In this document: piece by piece, positions 52,060 to 62,454 of the stretch
How positions within the stretch are numbered: the stretch's first letter is position 1
Layout of the letters: every line of letters starts with the position of its first letter
Assembly (NCBI GenBank): GCA_963575745.1
Contig: CAUYUJ010021682.1
Span: 77,501-141,500 of the forward strand
Length of the DNA: 64,000 bases
Source of the DNA: Prorocentrum cordatum
Lineage: Eukaryota; Sar; Dinophyceae; Prorocentrales; Prorocentraceae
Direction: 5' to 3'
The notes under the pieces: generated by a model
Seen by the model: only the letters and a program-made list of their open reading frames with translations
Told to the model about the DNA's origin: nothing
Databases searched by the model: none
Translations under genes and position numbers: made by a program

Positions 52060-52740
52060 AAAATATAAGACTGACTGCAACACTTCAGTCAGAGTAAATG
52101 TTGCAGCCTTCTGTGTGAGGCCGATTTGCAAGAGCAAGTTCAACTATTCCAGACATAGGCTGCGGCGGCAGCTCGAATGAGTGCAGTTGCTCTGTTTTCT
52201 GTGATCCTCTCTCTCGGAGACCTTGAGAAGGTGCGGATGTCATTGCAGTATGAGGATCGGGGCGAAGGCCTTTGGCGGCAAATCAGCAGAGTCCGTGAAT
52301 GTGTATGTGCATAGTTTCCGTCCCTTGGAATGTTGTAAATTCCAGTTGTTCTACATTATGTTGCACTTGTTTCGCCTTCTTCGTGCATCGTGTCATCGGA
52401 AGCCATCCTCTTAAAGGAGGGGGCTTCTCGGAAGAAGCGGTGTATGAGTTTGATATGTTCTGTCCCTTGGAGCTGTGTGCGTGCACCTGCTTCTGCATAC
52501 AGGTACAGATTGTAACTTGATCGGCAGGTCGAGAGCCCGAGAAGGTGCTTCCTTGCAATTCGGAGGCAACGGCCTTCGTCACAGTGCGAGTTGAGCGACG
52601 TCGAGGCCCGAACCTCGCAGCCGCGCGTACGTCATCCATGGCTTTCCCTCACGACGAACTCCTTACTGTCGCACCCGAGGCATGTCCGTAGGACGGGTCG
52701 GGCGTTTCGCAAGAGACTTCGAAACCTTGTCTGACCCTTA
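52060..52740. other. Unassigned stretch
   Basis: Lower GC than its neighbours. No domain, TIR or array. Confidence 0.45.
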
Positions 52741-52744
52741 AGCC

Positions 52745-53250
52745 GAAAATTCGCAAGAGCTTCACGGATGGAGGGCGGCTCCTTTTCAACATGTGGTTCT
52801 CGTCTTAGCGCGGCGCACATTCGTTTGTTTCACGGATTGAGGGCGGCTCCTTTTCAACATGTGATTCTCGCTTTAGAGTGGCGCGCGTTCGTTTTACACA
52901 TTTCAAGAGCTTCACGGATGGAGGGCGACTCATTTTCAAAGTGTGGTTCTCGCTGCAGCGTGGCCCCTTCTCGTTACACGCGGCGCACATTCGTTTGTTT
53001 CACGGATTGAGGGCGGTTCCTTTTCAACATACGGTTCTCGCCTTAGAGTGGCGCGTTTTCGTTTTACAAACATTTCAAGAGCTTCACGGATGCAGGGCGA
53101 CTCATTTTCAAATTGTGGTTCTCGCTGCAGCGCGGCCCATTTTCGTTATCCAAAAAATACAAGAACGTCACGGGTGGAGGGCGATTGCTTGTCAAATTGT
53201 GGTTATCGATTTCGCGCCGCGCGCATTCTCGTTGCGCGATCATCGACTTG
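52745..53250 (+). repeat. Minisatellite of about 80 bp with alternating A/B units
   Basis: Six units with starts at TTCACGGAT near 52760, 52838, 52913, 52999, 53083 and 53166. Odd units begin CAAGAGCTTCACGGATGGAG and even units TTTGTTTCACGGATTGAG, so the higher-order period is about 160 bp. Common core: CTCCTTTTCAACATGTGGTT. Confidence 0.85.
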
Positions 53251-53384
53251 GTCCTAGAAGCCACAAGTGGCCATGCTAGACAAAACCTTGACAGTTCTTG
53301 GTCGGCGAACTGTTAATCCGGGCAGCGCGTACATCGCCGAGCGTGTGGGTGGGTTGATCTGCGATGGGCATGGAGAGACGGAAA

Positions 53385-53535
53385 GAAGCTCGAACCCAGA
53401 AGTCGCCGCCTAACCCGAACACAGGGAGGGTCAACCCGAGACCCGCGGAGGGGCGAAACCAGAAAAGTCGGTGGGGTTAAACCCGAAATCGCGAGAAGGG
53501 GTAAACCCGAAACCGCAGGAAGGTGTGACCCAAAA
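53385..53535 (+). repeat. AACCCGAAA-type short repeat
   Basis: About eight irregular units of (G)GGTNAACCCGAAACC. The inverse, TTCGGGTTT, recurs at 58005-58110. Confidence 0.7.
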
Positions 53536-53539
53536 CTCT

Positions 53540-54305
53540 TCACCCTTCGCGTATCCCCTCCAGCTGCTCTTCCCTTTCCCGCGGCTGTCCGCTACACCCC
53601 TCAGTGAGCTACAGGTCTCAGGCGATACAACCCCCCTTTACACGGCCCTGGAGATGGCCTGATTGATGGATGATGGCGTGTCTACGCTTACGCTCTTCCC
53701 ATGCCGGTGGCCACTCTGCTACATCCCAGCTGTGTGCTTGGTTTGGGTACGCCGCCCGTACTACAAGTGCTGGCTCCTCTTGGCCTGAGCCTGAGCTGCG
53801 GCTTGTTTTCTTTCTCCCTGTCGTGTCTTCTCTTTGCTTCGTCTTTGTTCTTCCCCCTCGCTGTTGTGTCTTCCGTTTTCGTCCTGTCCGTTTCTCTCTC
53901 TCTCTCTCTTGTTTCGTCCTGTCTTTTGTTTTGTGCTTGTCTTCTTTCTCTTCGTTTTTGTTTTTTCTCTTGCGCCTCTTTCGTCTTCGCCCCACTTGCG
54001 CTGTCCGCACAGTGGCTTGTCCATCCTCCCGCTTCAATCTCGACTTTCCTGACGGCGCGCGGCTGACCGCGTCGCCCGCGAGCAGAAAGTATCCCCACCA
54101 ACTGTTCGCCTCGTCCTCCGCTTGTTTTCCTTCCCCCTCCTGCCGCGGTATTTTGGCCGTTGCTAGTCCGCCACGTTTCTTGACGGCGCCTGGCATCCCG
54201 GTGCGCTTGCGAACAAAAAGTACCCCTACCAGCCCATTCAGACGCCCTGCCAATGAGAGCTGAAGGGAAAAGGGACGAAGAGACACATCTAGGGAAACAC
54301 AGTGA
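53540..54305. other. Unassigned stretch, C/T-rich middle
   Basis: CTCTCT and TTTCTTC tracts at 53800-53980. Two related segments (54042-54110, 54168-54235) share CTTTC(C/T)TGACGGCGC and (A)AAAGTA(T/C)CCC(C/T)ACCA. No domain. Confidence 0.45.
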
Positions 54306-54329
54306 GCAACCAGGGTGAACCGAGAGATC

Positions 54330-54860
54330 TCTGGGCTTGGGGGCGTCTTGGGGCACTCATGGGGCCCTGTTCGGGCTCTTTTGGGGCTCTGTTGGCGTTC
54401 TCTTGGGGCCCTTCTTGGGAGCTATGGAGCGCCTGCTGGGGCCGTCTTGGAGACCATCGATCAAAGGAGTGGAGGTCCTCGATTTGCCCCCCCCCTTTCC
54501 GGGGCCATCAACATCGCCTCTTGGGGCCCTCTTGTGGCGCTCTTGGGGCGATCTTGGGCGTTCTTGGGGCCGTCTTGGGAGCCTCTTGGACCCCTCTTGA
54601 AGTTTTTGTTGGGCCATCTTGGGGCCATGTTGAGGCCTCAAAAGCGCATCGGAAGCGAAAAGGCGAGAAGGCAACAAGTAGTGAATTTCCTTAGGTTTGA
54701 AGGATTTTGGCTTTTCGGGAGGGCCCCGAGGGAGCTCCAAAAGCATTGCTATCTTGAGCGATCTTGGAGGCCATCTTGGGCTCTCTGAGGTCCTCTTGGG
54801 GTCTTGGAGCCATCTTGGGCCGTCCCGGGCGCCCCAATTGCTCGCGAAACCTCCCGTCCA
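54330..54860 (+). repeat. TTGGGGCC-type G-rich block
   Basis: More than 30 irregular units of CTTGGGGCC(N) and TCTTGGGAGC type, interrupted at 54640-54700 by AAAAGGCGAGAAGG sequence also seen in the block at 61260. Translations of the GALLGASWEALG type are shadows. Confidence 0.85.
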
Positions 54861-54869
54861 GGTCCAGGG

Positions 54870-55420
54870 GAGGGGGTAGGGGGAGGGGCAAACCCTTCCC
54901 CCAATGAGAACAACAGGGTTTTGGAAGAGGAAGGAACTACATGTTTAGACCACCTACGCCCAAAGGGCTGATGGGATTTGGAGTGGTCGGGCTTGGACGC
55001 GTGGGAAGTTCGAGGCGACTGGTCAGGGAGAGGATGCGTGCTCCGTTGGTGGCGGTCGGTGCAGCGAGGGCAGCACATAACACGCGGCATCTCTACCTTC
55101 AGGACTGTCACACGGACTACCCAGGACGAACTACCAGTCCCGGAGAAGGGCTTGAGACCTCAGGGGGTCGACGTTGTGACAAAGCCAGTGAGCTCTAAAT
55201 CGTTCTCTTCCGAGCTGCGCCCAGCCGTGGCGACGAGGGAGGCCCCCCGATGGCGAACTGCCGTTGCCCAAGCTCGCTGATCATCTCCCCGACCGTGTGG
55301 CTACGAGAGAGCGGCCGATGGGCGCTGTATTCGCGGACCCCGAGATCCAGGCGTGGCCATGCTTTCAGACGGGGTGTTCGCCGGGATTCCGGCCCCGGGG
55401 CCATCACAGATCGATCGGAT
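54870..55420. other. Unassigned stretch
   Basis: No domain, TIR or array recognised. Confidence 0.45.
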
Positions 55421-55424
55421 CGGG

Positions 55425-55630
55425 GCTAAAGAGACAGGGGTCAGTGCAAACGGGGGTCAGCCAGGGCGCCAGATCTTGCAGGATCCTGCAGGGCCAGGGT
55501 CGCATTGACCCGGGCTTGGCTGCAGGATCCTGCAGGATCTTGCAGGACCCTTCGCAGTGACCTGGGCTTGGGTGCAGAATCTTGCAAGATCTTGCAGGAT
55601 CCTGCAAGGCCTGACTGACCCGGGTCTGGA
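55425..55630. repeat. Dispersed repeat G (TGCAGGATC), copy 1
   Basis: Starts GGGGTCAGCCAGGGCGCCAG, then at least eight TGCAGGATC(T/C) units, mostly palindromic (TGCAGGATCCTGCA), spaced by GGCTTGG and GACC blocks. Related to 62455-62615. Confidence 0.75.
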
Positions 55631-55799
55631 CGAGAAGGGCGGGGACGAGCAAGGAGGAGAGGTGGAGGACGAACGAGTAGGGGGAGGAGGGGGGCTGAAA
55701 GAGGAACAGGAACGCAGTGCAATGCAATGCAATGCAACGTATTGTGCGACTGCGCCACGAATAAAGAATTGATGCAGGGTTTCAGGGTGTATATCCTAA

Positions 55800-55945
55800 G
55801 GAGAGGGGGGAGGAGGACGAGGAGCAGGAGGAGGAGGAGGAGTCAGAGGAGGATTTGGAGGAGGAGAAGGAGGAGGAACAGCAGCAGGAGGAGGAGGATG
55901 AGCAGGACGAGGAGGAGCAGGAGGAGGAGGAGGAGGATGTTGCTT
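55800..55945 (+). repeat. GGA microsatellite field
   Basis: GGA, GCA and GAC units; runs into an acidic open frame to 56050 (FQDSLDEEIAGTAVEGGEDT) without a known domain. Confidence 0.88.
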
Positions 55946-56154
55946 TTCAGGACTCCCTGGATGAGGAAATTGCCGGCACAGCGGTGGAAGGGGGGGAGGA
56001 TACGGGAGGGGAGGAGGAAGGACATCGACGGCTCAGTGAAGGAGGGGGAGGGGGATGGGAAAGGAGTTTTCCTGCCGCCTGCCTGACCGCTCTGGCTCGG
56101 CTTGGTGGCCAACTCGGAGGAGCGAGTGCGGGAGGAGGGGGACGGAGGGGGAGC

Positions 56155-56285
56155 GGGCCTGCGGGTGGGCGGGCGGGCGGGCGTGCGGGCGGGCCGGCGC
56201 GCGGGCGGGCGCGCGGGCGTGCAGGCGGGCGGGCAAGAAGGTGGGCAAGTGAGCGGGCGGGCGGTCGGGCGGGCGGGCGGGCATG
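56155..56285 (+). repeat. GCGG/GGGC tetranucleotide array
   Basis: About 30 units of GGGC with TGC and GCC variants; extremely GC-rich. Confidence 0.9.
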
Positions 56286-56289
56286 CGGA

Positions 56290-56575
56290 CGGCGTTGTCG
56301 TCGCCGTCCTCGTCGTCGTCATATTATTGTCGTCGTAGTTTTCGTCGTCGTCGTCGGCGTCATCGTCGTTGCCGTCGTCCGTCTTCTTTGTGGTCGTCGT
56401 CGTGTCGTCTTCGCCGCCGCCGCCGCCGCTGCCGTCATTGTCGTCGTCGTCGTCGTGTCGTCCTCGTCGTCGTCGTCGTGGTCGTCGTCGACGACGTCGT
56501 CGTTCTCGCCCTCGCCCTCGTCCTCGTCCTCGTCGTTGTCGTCTTCGTTTTCGTCCGCGTTGGAGCCACCTGTCG
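56290..56575 (+). repeat. CGT (GTC) trinucleotide array
   Basis: Mostly GTC/GCC with TTC interruptions. The GGGC array abuts it directly on the left and the CCACGTGG minisatellite follows on the right. Confidence 0.9.
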
Positions 56576-56589
56576 AGTAGATGATGGTG

Positions 56590-57425
56590 TTCTCCTCCGC
56601 GGCGTTGCCACGTCGAATACAATAGAGTGGTTTTTGTTCGTTGTGCGGTTTTGCCACGCGGCGCGTAAATTTGTGTTGTCTGTTGTTCGCCAGCCTTTTG
56701 TTTCCCCGTTGCGAATGGAGTGGAGATGTAGTTGTTCCTGCTCCAAGGCGTTGCCACGTTGCAAATATAATGGACTCTCTGGATTCGCCCCCCAGACGTT
56801 GCCACGTGGCGAGTAGAGTTGGATTGTGTATGTTTGGCCCGCGCGGCATTGCCACGTGATGAGTTGAGTGGTCTTCTACTTCTCGTTCGCTCCCTATGTC
56901 GTTGCCACGTGGCGAATGGAGTGGGATAGTATTCTTGTTTACCTCTCATGCCTTGCCACGTGTTGTTGCCATGTGGCTCGTCGACAGGAGTAGCATTTGT
57001 TGCCGACCTGCTTCGTTGCCACGTGCCGAGAAGGATGGAGTCATTATGTTTCGCCCCGCAGGCGCTGCCACGTGATGAGCACAGTGGAGTATTATGCGTT
57101 ACCCCTCCGAGCGCTGCCACGTGGCAGGGAGAGGGGCATTAGTTGTTTCGCTCCCCCGGTGTTGCCACCTTGCGAGTCGAGTCAAACAATATGTTTCCGC
57201 CTCGCCGGCGTTGCCACGTGTCGAGTCGTGGAGTGGAGTAGTTTGTGTTTCGTTCCCCTGTCGCTGCCACATGGCAATTCGCGTGGACAATTATTATGAT
57301 CCGTCCCGCAGGCGTTGCAACGTCGCGAGGGGTGTGGAGTAGCACATTTGTTCGCCCCCTACGCGTTCGCCACGTGGCGAGTGAAGCGGAATAGTTTCAG
57401 TTTCCGCCCCGCAGGCGCTACCGCG
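56590..57425 (+). repeat. About 50-bp minisatellite with CCACGTGG core
   Basis: About 16 units, each with GTTGCCACGTGGCGAGT or a variant, then GAGTGG, then a T-rich segment, then CGCCCC. The core is a perfect 8-bp palindrome in many units (56805, 56907, 57117, 57372). Spacing is 45-55 bp. Confidence 0.88.
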
Positions 57426-57429
57426 TGCC

Positions 57430-57955
57430 GATTAGAGGAACGAGGAAGGAAGAAAGAGGAGGAAAGAGGAGGGAAGAGGAGGAAGGAACGAGGAGGGAGG
57501 GGGGTGAGAAGGGAGGAGGCAGAAGGAAGGAAGGCGGAGGTCGCAGGAGGAGGTGAAAGAAGGGAGGGAGTAGGAAGTAGGGAGGAGGCAGGAGGGAGGA
57601 GGGATGAGAAGTGAGAAGCGGCAAGAGGCAGGAGGAGGAGGGACGAGGGACGAGGGAGGAGAGGAGGGCAGGAGGCGTGGGAGGACGAACGAAGAGGTGG
57701 AGGGGGAGGAGGAGGAGGAGGAGGAGGGAGGAGGGGGAGGTGCTTGGAACGGAAGGAGGACGACGAGGACGGGGACGAGCGAGGAGGAGATGTGGATGAC
57801 GAGCGAGAAGGGGGAGGAGGGGGAGGAGTAGGAGAAGGAGGAGGAGGGGGAGGAGAAGGAGGGGGAGGAGGAGGAGGAGGAGGAGGAGGAGGAGGCGGAG
57901 GAGGAGGAGGAGAAGGAGGCAGGGGAGGAGGTATGGGAGAAGGGGGAGGAACAGG
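57430..57955 (+). repeat. GGA/GGAAG purine field
   Basis: 525 bp, almost all purine on the plus strand, with AGGAGGGA and GGGGGA variants. All long frames here are compositional. Confidence 0.9.
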
Positions 57956-57999
57956 ACGACGCGGAGGCGAGGCTGGCTACCAAGGGTGTCGGGGTTCGC

Positions 58000-58135
58000 C
58001 GCTCCTGAGGTTTCGGGTTTCGCTCCTTTGGATTTTCGGGTTTCCGCCGGTTTTCGGGTTTGGCTCTTTCTGGAATTTCGGGTTCGGCGCCAGATGTTCG
58101 GGTTAAGCCTTGGTTGTTTTTCGGGTCCACCCCCT
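58000..58135 (+). repeat. TTTCGGGTT-type short repeat
   Basis: Eight irregular units of TTTTCGGGTTT, the reverse complement of the block at 53385. Confidence 0.7.
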
Positions 58136-58359
58136 TACTTCGAAGAACGCGCGCGGAGTATGCGAAAACGAATGCCCCAATAATGTCGAGCACGTTTTTT
58201 CGATTCGGAATCGAGGCAAAGGTTTCTGACGCGAGTCCTCGGGGCCCTAGACGCGAGCCCCCGCGGTCTCTGACGTCCTCAGGTCTTTCGACTTCTGAAT
58301 GCTTCCGTTGGAGTCTTTGGGGTTGCGTAGAACTTCGAGACCCCGCAGGGTAACGAAGG

Positions 58360-58660
58360 GTTTCTCAAGATTATTTGAGAATGCTTTGGATTTCTGTGGA
58401 ATCCGTAGGATTAGATTTGATTCCGAAGGTTCCCGCAACATTTCTAAGGACGTCATCGGATTTGTTAGGATCATGTTGGAAATCCTTAGGATACCAGTGC
58501 AGGTATTGAGTAGGATTCCCCAAGCTTCTCCAGGAACCCTGAGGAGCCCTGAGGGTCCCTAAGATTCTCTGGGTCTCCATGGGGCTGTACTAGGATTCCC
58601 GCAGGAGTCCTTATATAGGATTCCTCTGGAATCCTTCGGGCTTGGCTTCCCAGAATTCCT
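58360..58660 (+). repeat. GGATTCC/GGAATCC short-repeat region
   Basis: Frequent GGATTCC, GGAATCC and CCTTAGGAT words at irregular spacing; a decayed short satellite. Confidence 0.5.
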
Positions 58661-58671
58661 ATGTGATTTGT

Positions 58672-58870
58672 TCTGCCGCCCTCGTCGTCGCCTCCGCAGA
58701 CGCCGTCGTCGCCTCCGCAGACGTCGTCTTCGTTGGTGGCCGTCGTCGTCAGCTCGTCGTCGTTGGCGGCCGTCGTCGTCGTCGCTGGTGGCCGTGACTG
58801 TCGTCGTCGTCGTCGCCGCCGTCGTCGTCGTCGTCGCTGCCGTCGTCGGTGGCGACGTCGTCGTCGCCGT
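58672..58870 (+). repeat. CGT/CGC trinucleotide array
   Basis: GTC/GTCGCC units; followed to 59050 by an extremely GC-rich tract (GCGCCGCGCC words). Confidence 0.9.
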
Positions 58871-59154
58871 CGGGCCCGCCGAGCTGCGCTCCTCGGCGCA
58901 GGCGCCTTGCGGCCGCGCCGCGGCGGCGCTCGCCGCCCGGCGCCCCGCCGCGGCGCCCGCGCCCCGCGCCGCGAGGGCGCGGCGCCGGGCCGGGCGGCGC
59001 GAGGCGCGGCGCCGCGCTCCGCGCGTCGGCCGCCAGGCGGTGGCGAAGCGGCTCAGGACGCAAAACGGGCCCCAGGGAAAGGGTCGGGACTTCTGGGGAC
59101 CGTCCTGAAAAAATCAGGACGTCGCATGTCTTGGGAGACCCCCCACCACATTCC

Positions 59155-59275
59155 CCCCCCCAACTTGGGATACACCCCTCGAGACCCGGAGGGGACGACC
59201 TATATCCCCATCTAGGGGGGCAAATCGGCCAGTGGGGCCCAGGCCACGCCGCTTGGGATGGGGATCGATTGAAAG
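59155..59275. mobile_element. MITE-D copy 2 (left end missing)
   Basis: Interior and right end as in 26405-26526; the right end is GGGATGGGGATCGATTGAAA. The left TIR is absent, replaced by a C-run. Confidence 0.6.
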
Positions 59276-59347
59276 ATACGCATGCTCCTCCTTGGAGCGT
59301 TGCAACAACGGCCTCGCCTTCGAGGATAGAATCTAGGCCTCCCAGAT

Positions 59348-59455
59348 TTAAGTCGAGCCTGTCCCTCTACAGGAGGACCATTCCAACATAGTCAAAAATA
59401 TTAGGGTGACGATTTGTTTGAGATTTGTTTTGGCTATATTTGAATATCTGCTTGG
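59348..59455 (+). mobile_element. MITE-B copy 3 (right end missing)
   Basis: Left TIR TTAAGTCGAGCCTGTCCCTC, then TACAGGAGGA and GTGACGATTTG as in copies 1 and 2. No GCCCGACCTAA terminus follows. Confidence 0.6.
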
Positions 59456-59515
59456 TTTTCGGGCGTAGCCTTTGGTAACCGTCGTTTCAAGTCCGATGCC
59501 GGGGCGTGGAACACA

Positions 59516-59518
59516 TAC

Positions 59519-59558
<40 letters not shown>
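59516..59558 (+). repeat. CAA microsatellite
   Basis: About 13 CAA units. Confidence 0.93.
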
Positions 59559-59559
59559 T

Positions 59560-60410
59560 ACTAGCACGTGGGGACACTCCGTTCTCACCTGTGCCAGGGT
59601 TTTCATAGGAGGCGGGCAATACCCCCACTTTGTGGGGGGGCCGGTTCAAGCTCTACCACATTTCCAAACGACTCTTCGCCACCACCCACACCCAGCTTCC
59701 CGCCCTATGACGTTCGGACACTTCACTTCGTGGCCTGCGGACGACCTTGGCTACTACACTGGCGCATGGGTACAGTGACTTGTTGTGGTAACATTTTCTG
59801 TAAGCTAGCTTTCGAGGACCTACGGTGCGCTTCGTGCGATTGTATGATACGCGGTGCTGAAATTCTTAAGAAACCCAATGGTGTTTGAAGATTTCGGCGT
59901 GCGCGCGCGAAGAAAAAACGAATGTGTCCCATATGGTATTATTTGACAGGGATGATGGCCCTGGCAGGCGCGCAACCGTTGTTGCAGAAGTTCGAAGCAC
60001 GTGAAAAAGTTGCTCGCAAGAGCCCGTTTGACAGAAATGTTGAAAAAGTATTGGGTTTCCTAAGAAATCCGCAAGAGCGCGCGGGATGAATTTTGAACTT
60101 TTTTTTTTTTTTTCATGTTTTTATGTTAAAATCGCTACGAAAACTAAGGTTTTGGAAGGATTTCATCTTGCGCGCGCGAGTGTGCACTTCGTGTCATTTT
60201 TTGCAAAGGATTCTTGAAGTTTGGTTATGTTAGAACAAGACATGTCATTTTATATTGTTTTTTGACAGGGAAAGCGGGCGTCAACAAAACAACCGGATCC
60301 GGACTCCCCCGTTTTGCCTGAGACTTCCTCACGAAAGTGATGAAAATGTGGCTGCGGCCTAGGCGCGGCGAGGGGGGCGTGCACCAGGGGGCCCAACAAT
60401 AATTATTCGT
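59560..60410. other. Unassigned, AT-richer stretch with a diverged direct repeat
   Basis: GAAGATTTCGGCGTGCGCGC at 59887 resembles GAAGGATTTCATCTTGCGCG at 60156, and TATTATTTGACAGGGA at 59936 resembles TTGTTTTTTGACAGGGA at about 60254. A 14-T run lies near 60100. No domain. Confidence 0.45.
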
Positions 60411-60424
60411 TAGAAGTAATAATA

Positions 60425-60538
60425 TTCAACAACAACAGCAGCATCAACAACAACAACAACAACAGCAACAACAGCAACAATACCACCACCAACAACAACA
60501 ACACCAACATCAACAACACTAACAACACTAACAACACT

Positions 60539-60590
<52 letters not shown>

Positions 60591-60601
60591 CCAACGACAT
60601 T

Positions 60602-60650
<49 letters not shown>

Positions 60651-60658
60651 GCAACGAA
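60425..60658 (+). repeat. CAA microsatellite field
   Basis: About 75 units of CAA with CAC, CAG and CTAACAA variants. The Leu-, Val- and Asn-run translations are shadows. Confidence 0.95.
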
Positions 60659-60764
60659 ACACCTATGCCGCCTCCGCCCGCGGAAGCCGGCGGAAGTAAA
60701 ATATGCGTATCCAAGGGCAGAACACGTGTTTGGGTTCAAGGTTTCTGGAATCCGCCATTCTTTA

Positions 60765-60979
60765 GGCCGCCCAGATGGGGTCCGAGTAGATGGGGTCGGG
60801 GGATCGCGCCGCATCGCCGATGCATCGCCGATGCGGCTCGATGTGGAGCCCGATCTCCTCTACGCCAGCGTCGCCCATGTATTGCCGACGTCGCCGATGC
60901 ATCGGCGATGCGTCGGAGATGCATTGGCGATAGGGCGCGATCTTGCGACACCATCTACTCGGACCCCATCTGGGAGGCT
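60765..60979. mobile_element. MITE-A copy 4, best preserved
   Basis: 60766-60793 (GCCGCCCAGATGGGGTCCGA...) and 60951-60978 are inverted repeats with one mismatch in 28. The interior has several GCATCGGCGATG/GCATCGCCGATG repeats and GGATCGCGCC. 215 bp, non-coding. Confidence 0.8.
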
Positions 60980-61258
60980 TCTAATTTCGCTTAGTTCGTT
61001 ATGCGGGGCAATTGTTGACAGCGCCACCGCCAAGTTAAACAATGCTGGCAGTAGGTTTTCGCTGGCGAGCGATCATTCTGCCAGCCCTTTGCCAAATCTT
61101 GACAGCGCACCGAGGGCCTTTTGTGATTCGCCAGAGGCGCCGTCACCAAAACAAAGATCACCGAGTACAATATCGAATCGCCTTCGGCCCATCCCGCCAC
61201 CGCGCCTGGATTTTGGGTCAGAGTCCTCAGGGATGATTATTGAGATCGTTTCGAAGCG
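60980..61258. other. Unassigned stretch
   Basis: No domain or repeat recognised. Confidence 0.4.
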
Positions 61259-61259
61259 C

Positions 61260-61830
61260 TCTCGGGGGCCACTTGCGGGTAGTTTTGGGGCCTCTTGGGA
61301 GCCATTGGGGGTTATGAGTGCGTATTGGGGGTCTCTTGGGGCCTTTCTCTCTCGGGGACCCCTCAGGGCCTATTGGGGCCGCCTAGAGGCCTCTTGTGGC
61401 TGAGGGCTCGCAATGTCCGTTCGGGTCCCCCGTCTGGGCCCCCTCTTGGAGCCATCTTGGGGGCCTCTTGGGCCGTCTTGGAGGCATGTTCAGCCGTTTG
61501 GGGGCCCTCCTGGGCTGTTTGGGAGCCCTCTTTGGGTTGTTTTGCGTCGTCTTGGGGCGATCTTGGGGGCCTCTTGGGCCGTCTTGGAGCGTCGGGGAGC
61601 CGAAAAGGCGAGAACGTCAAAATCCTTCAAAATCCAAGGGAACATCAATGATGTTTGCATTTGGGGAGGGTTCTTGGGGCGTCTTGGGGGCATCTTGGGC
61701 CGTCTTGAGTCCATCTTGGGCGCTTTGGACAGGTCGTTCGGCGTGTCGGGGTCCTCTTGGACCGACTGGACGGCCTTTTGGGACCCTCTTGGCCCGTCTT
61801 GGGGCCCTTTTAGGCCCCGAACAACTCACG
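61260..61830 (+). repeat. TTGGGGCC-type G-rich block
   Basis: Over 30 irregular units like those at 54330-54860, with the same AAAAGGCGAGAA interruption (about 61598). The ends of both blocks carry C(A/T)CGCG(A/G)(A/G)A-like sequence, so they may be copies of one larger repeat. Confidence 0.85.
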
Positions 61831-61924
61831 CGGGAAGTTGCGACAGGGGCCCAGGGGCCACACGGGAAGCCACGAGAGATTTGGGTATTTGAGGTCCGGG
61901 CCCTGTTTAATGACTCTCGGGGTT

Positions 61925-62100
61925 GATGATCAGGAGAAGAAAATTTGCAGACACAATTAATCGTCGATTCCTTGGGAAATATGTGAAAATATGTGAAGTG
62001 GGGGGGATGGCGAAAACCCAGGACAACTATTGGAAAATACAGGGGATCCTGGGATCTGCGTGTTTTTACTTGTGTGTCATGGGGCCCCTTCGAGTGAGGC
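61925..62100 (+). repeat. Dispersed repeat F, copy 2
   Basis: GCAGACACAATTAATCGTCG, then a TATGTGAAAATATGTGAAGT block and TGTGTGTCATGGGGCCCCTT, as in 49371-49556. Confidence 0.6.
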
Positions 62101-62109
62101 TCCATGGGA

Positions 62110-62450
62110 ATGAGCAAGGGACCCGGGGGCATTCCAACTCGTGCCTCCAGGACATGGTGGGATGTTGCATCCACGGCATTTTAAGGCAGCACCGTCGCTG
62201 AGTCTTTCTTCGCGGCAGGAAAGAACTTGACGGTAGGCAAACCAAATGATGTTCAAAAAACCTCTTCTGGCCTGTACGAAGTGTTCTTAAAGCACTCCTG
62301 GATGAGACCGTCGTGTGTTAATTCATCGGCTTCACTCTTTGGGACCATTGTTGTTATTCGCGCATTGATCGGTTCTAAGAACAGGTCGTGGTAGGCACAT
62401 AAGAATGTCGGGACGGTCGGTCCCTGCTCAAGACGAGCTGCGAGAGACGT
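62110..62450. other. Unassigned stretch
   Basis: Nothing recognised. Confidence 0.4.
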
Positions 62451-62454
62451 GGGT

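Noticed and set aside
53385-53535. Telomere-like repeat (AACCCGAAA)
   Set aside because: Not TTTAGGG-type; units irregular and internal, with an inverted relative at 58000.
54302-54788. GALLGASWEALG-type frames (also 61396-61926)
   Set aside because: Translations of TTGGGGCC repeats; all three frames and the reverse are open.
45420-57425. CRISPR array from regularly spaced repeats (90-bp and 50-bp)
   Set aside because: These are head-to-tail minisatellites without unique spacers, in eukaryotic DNA.
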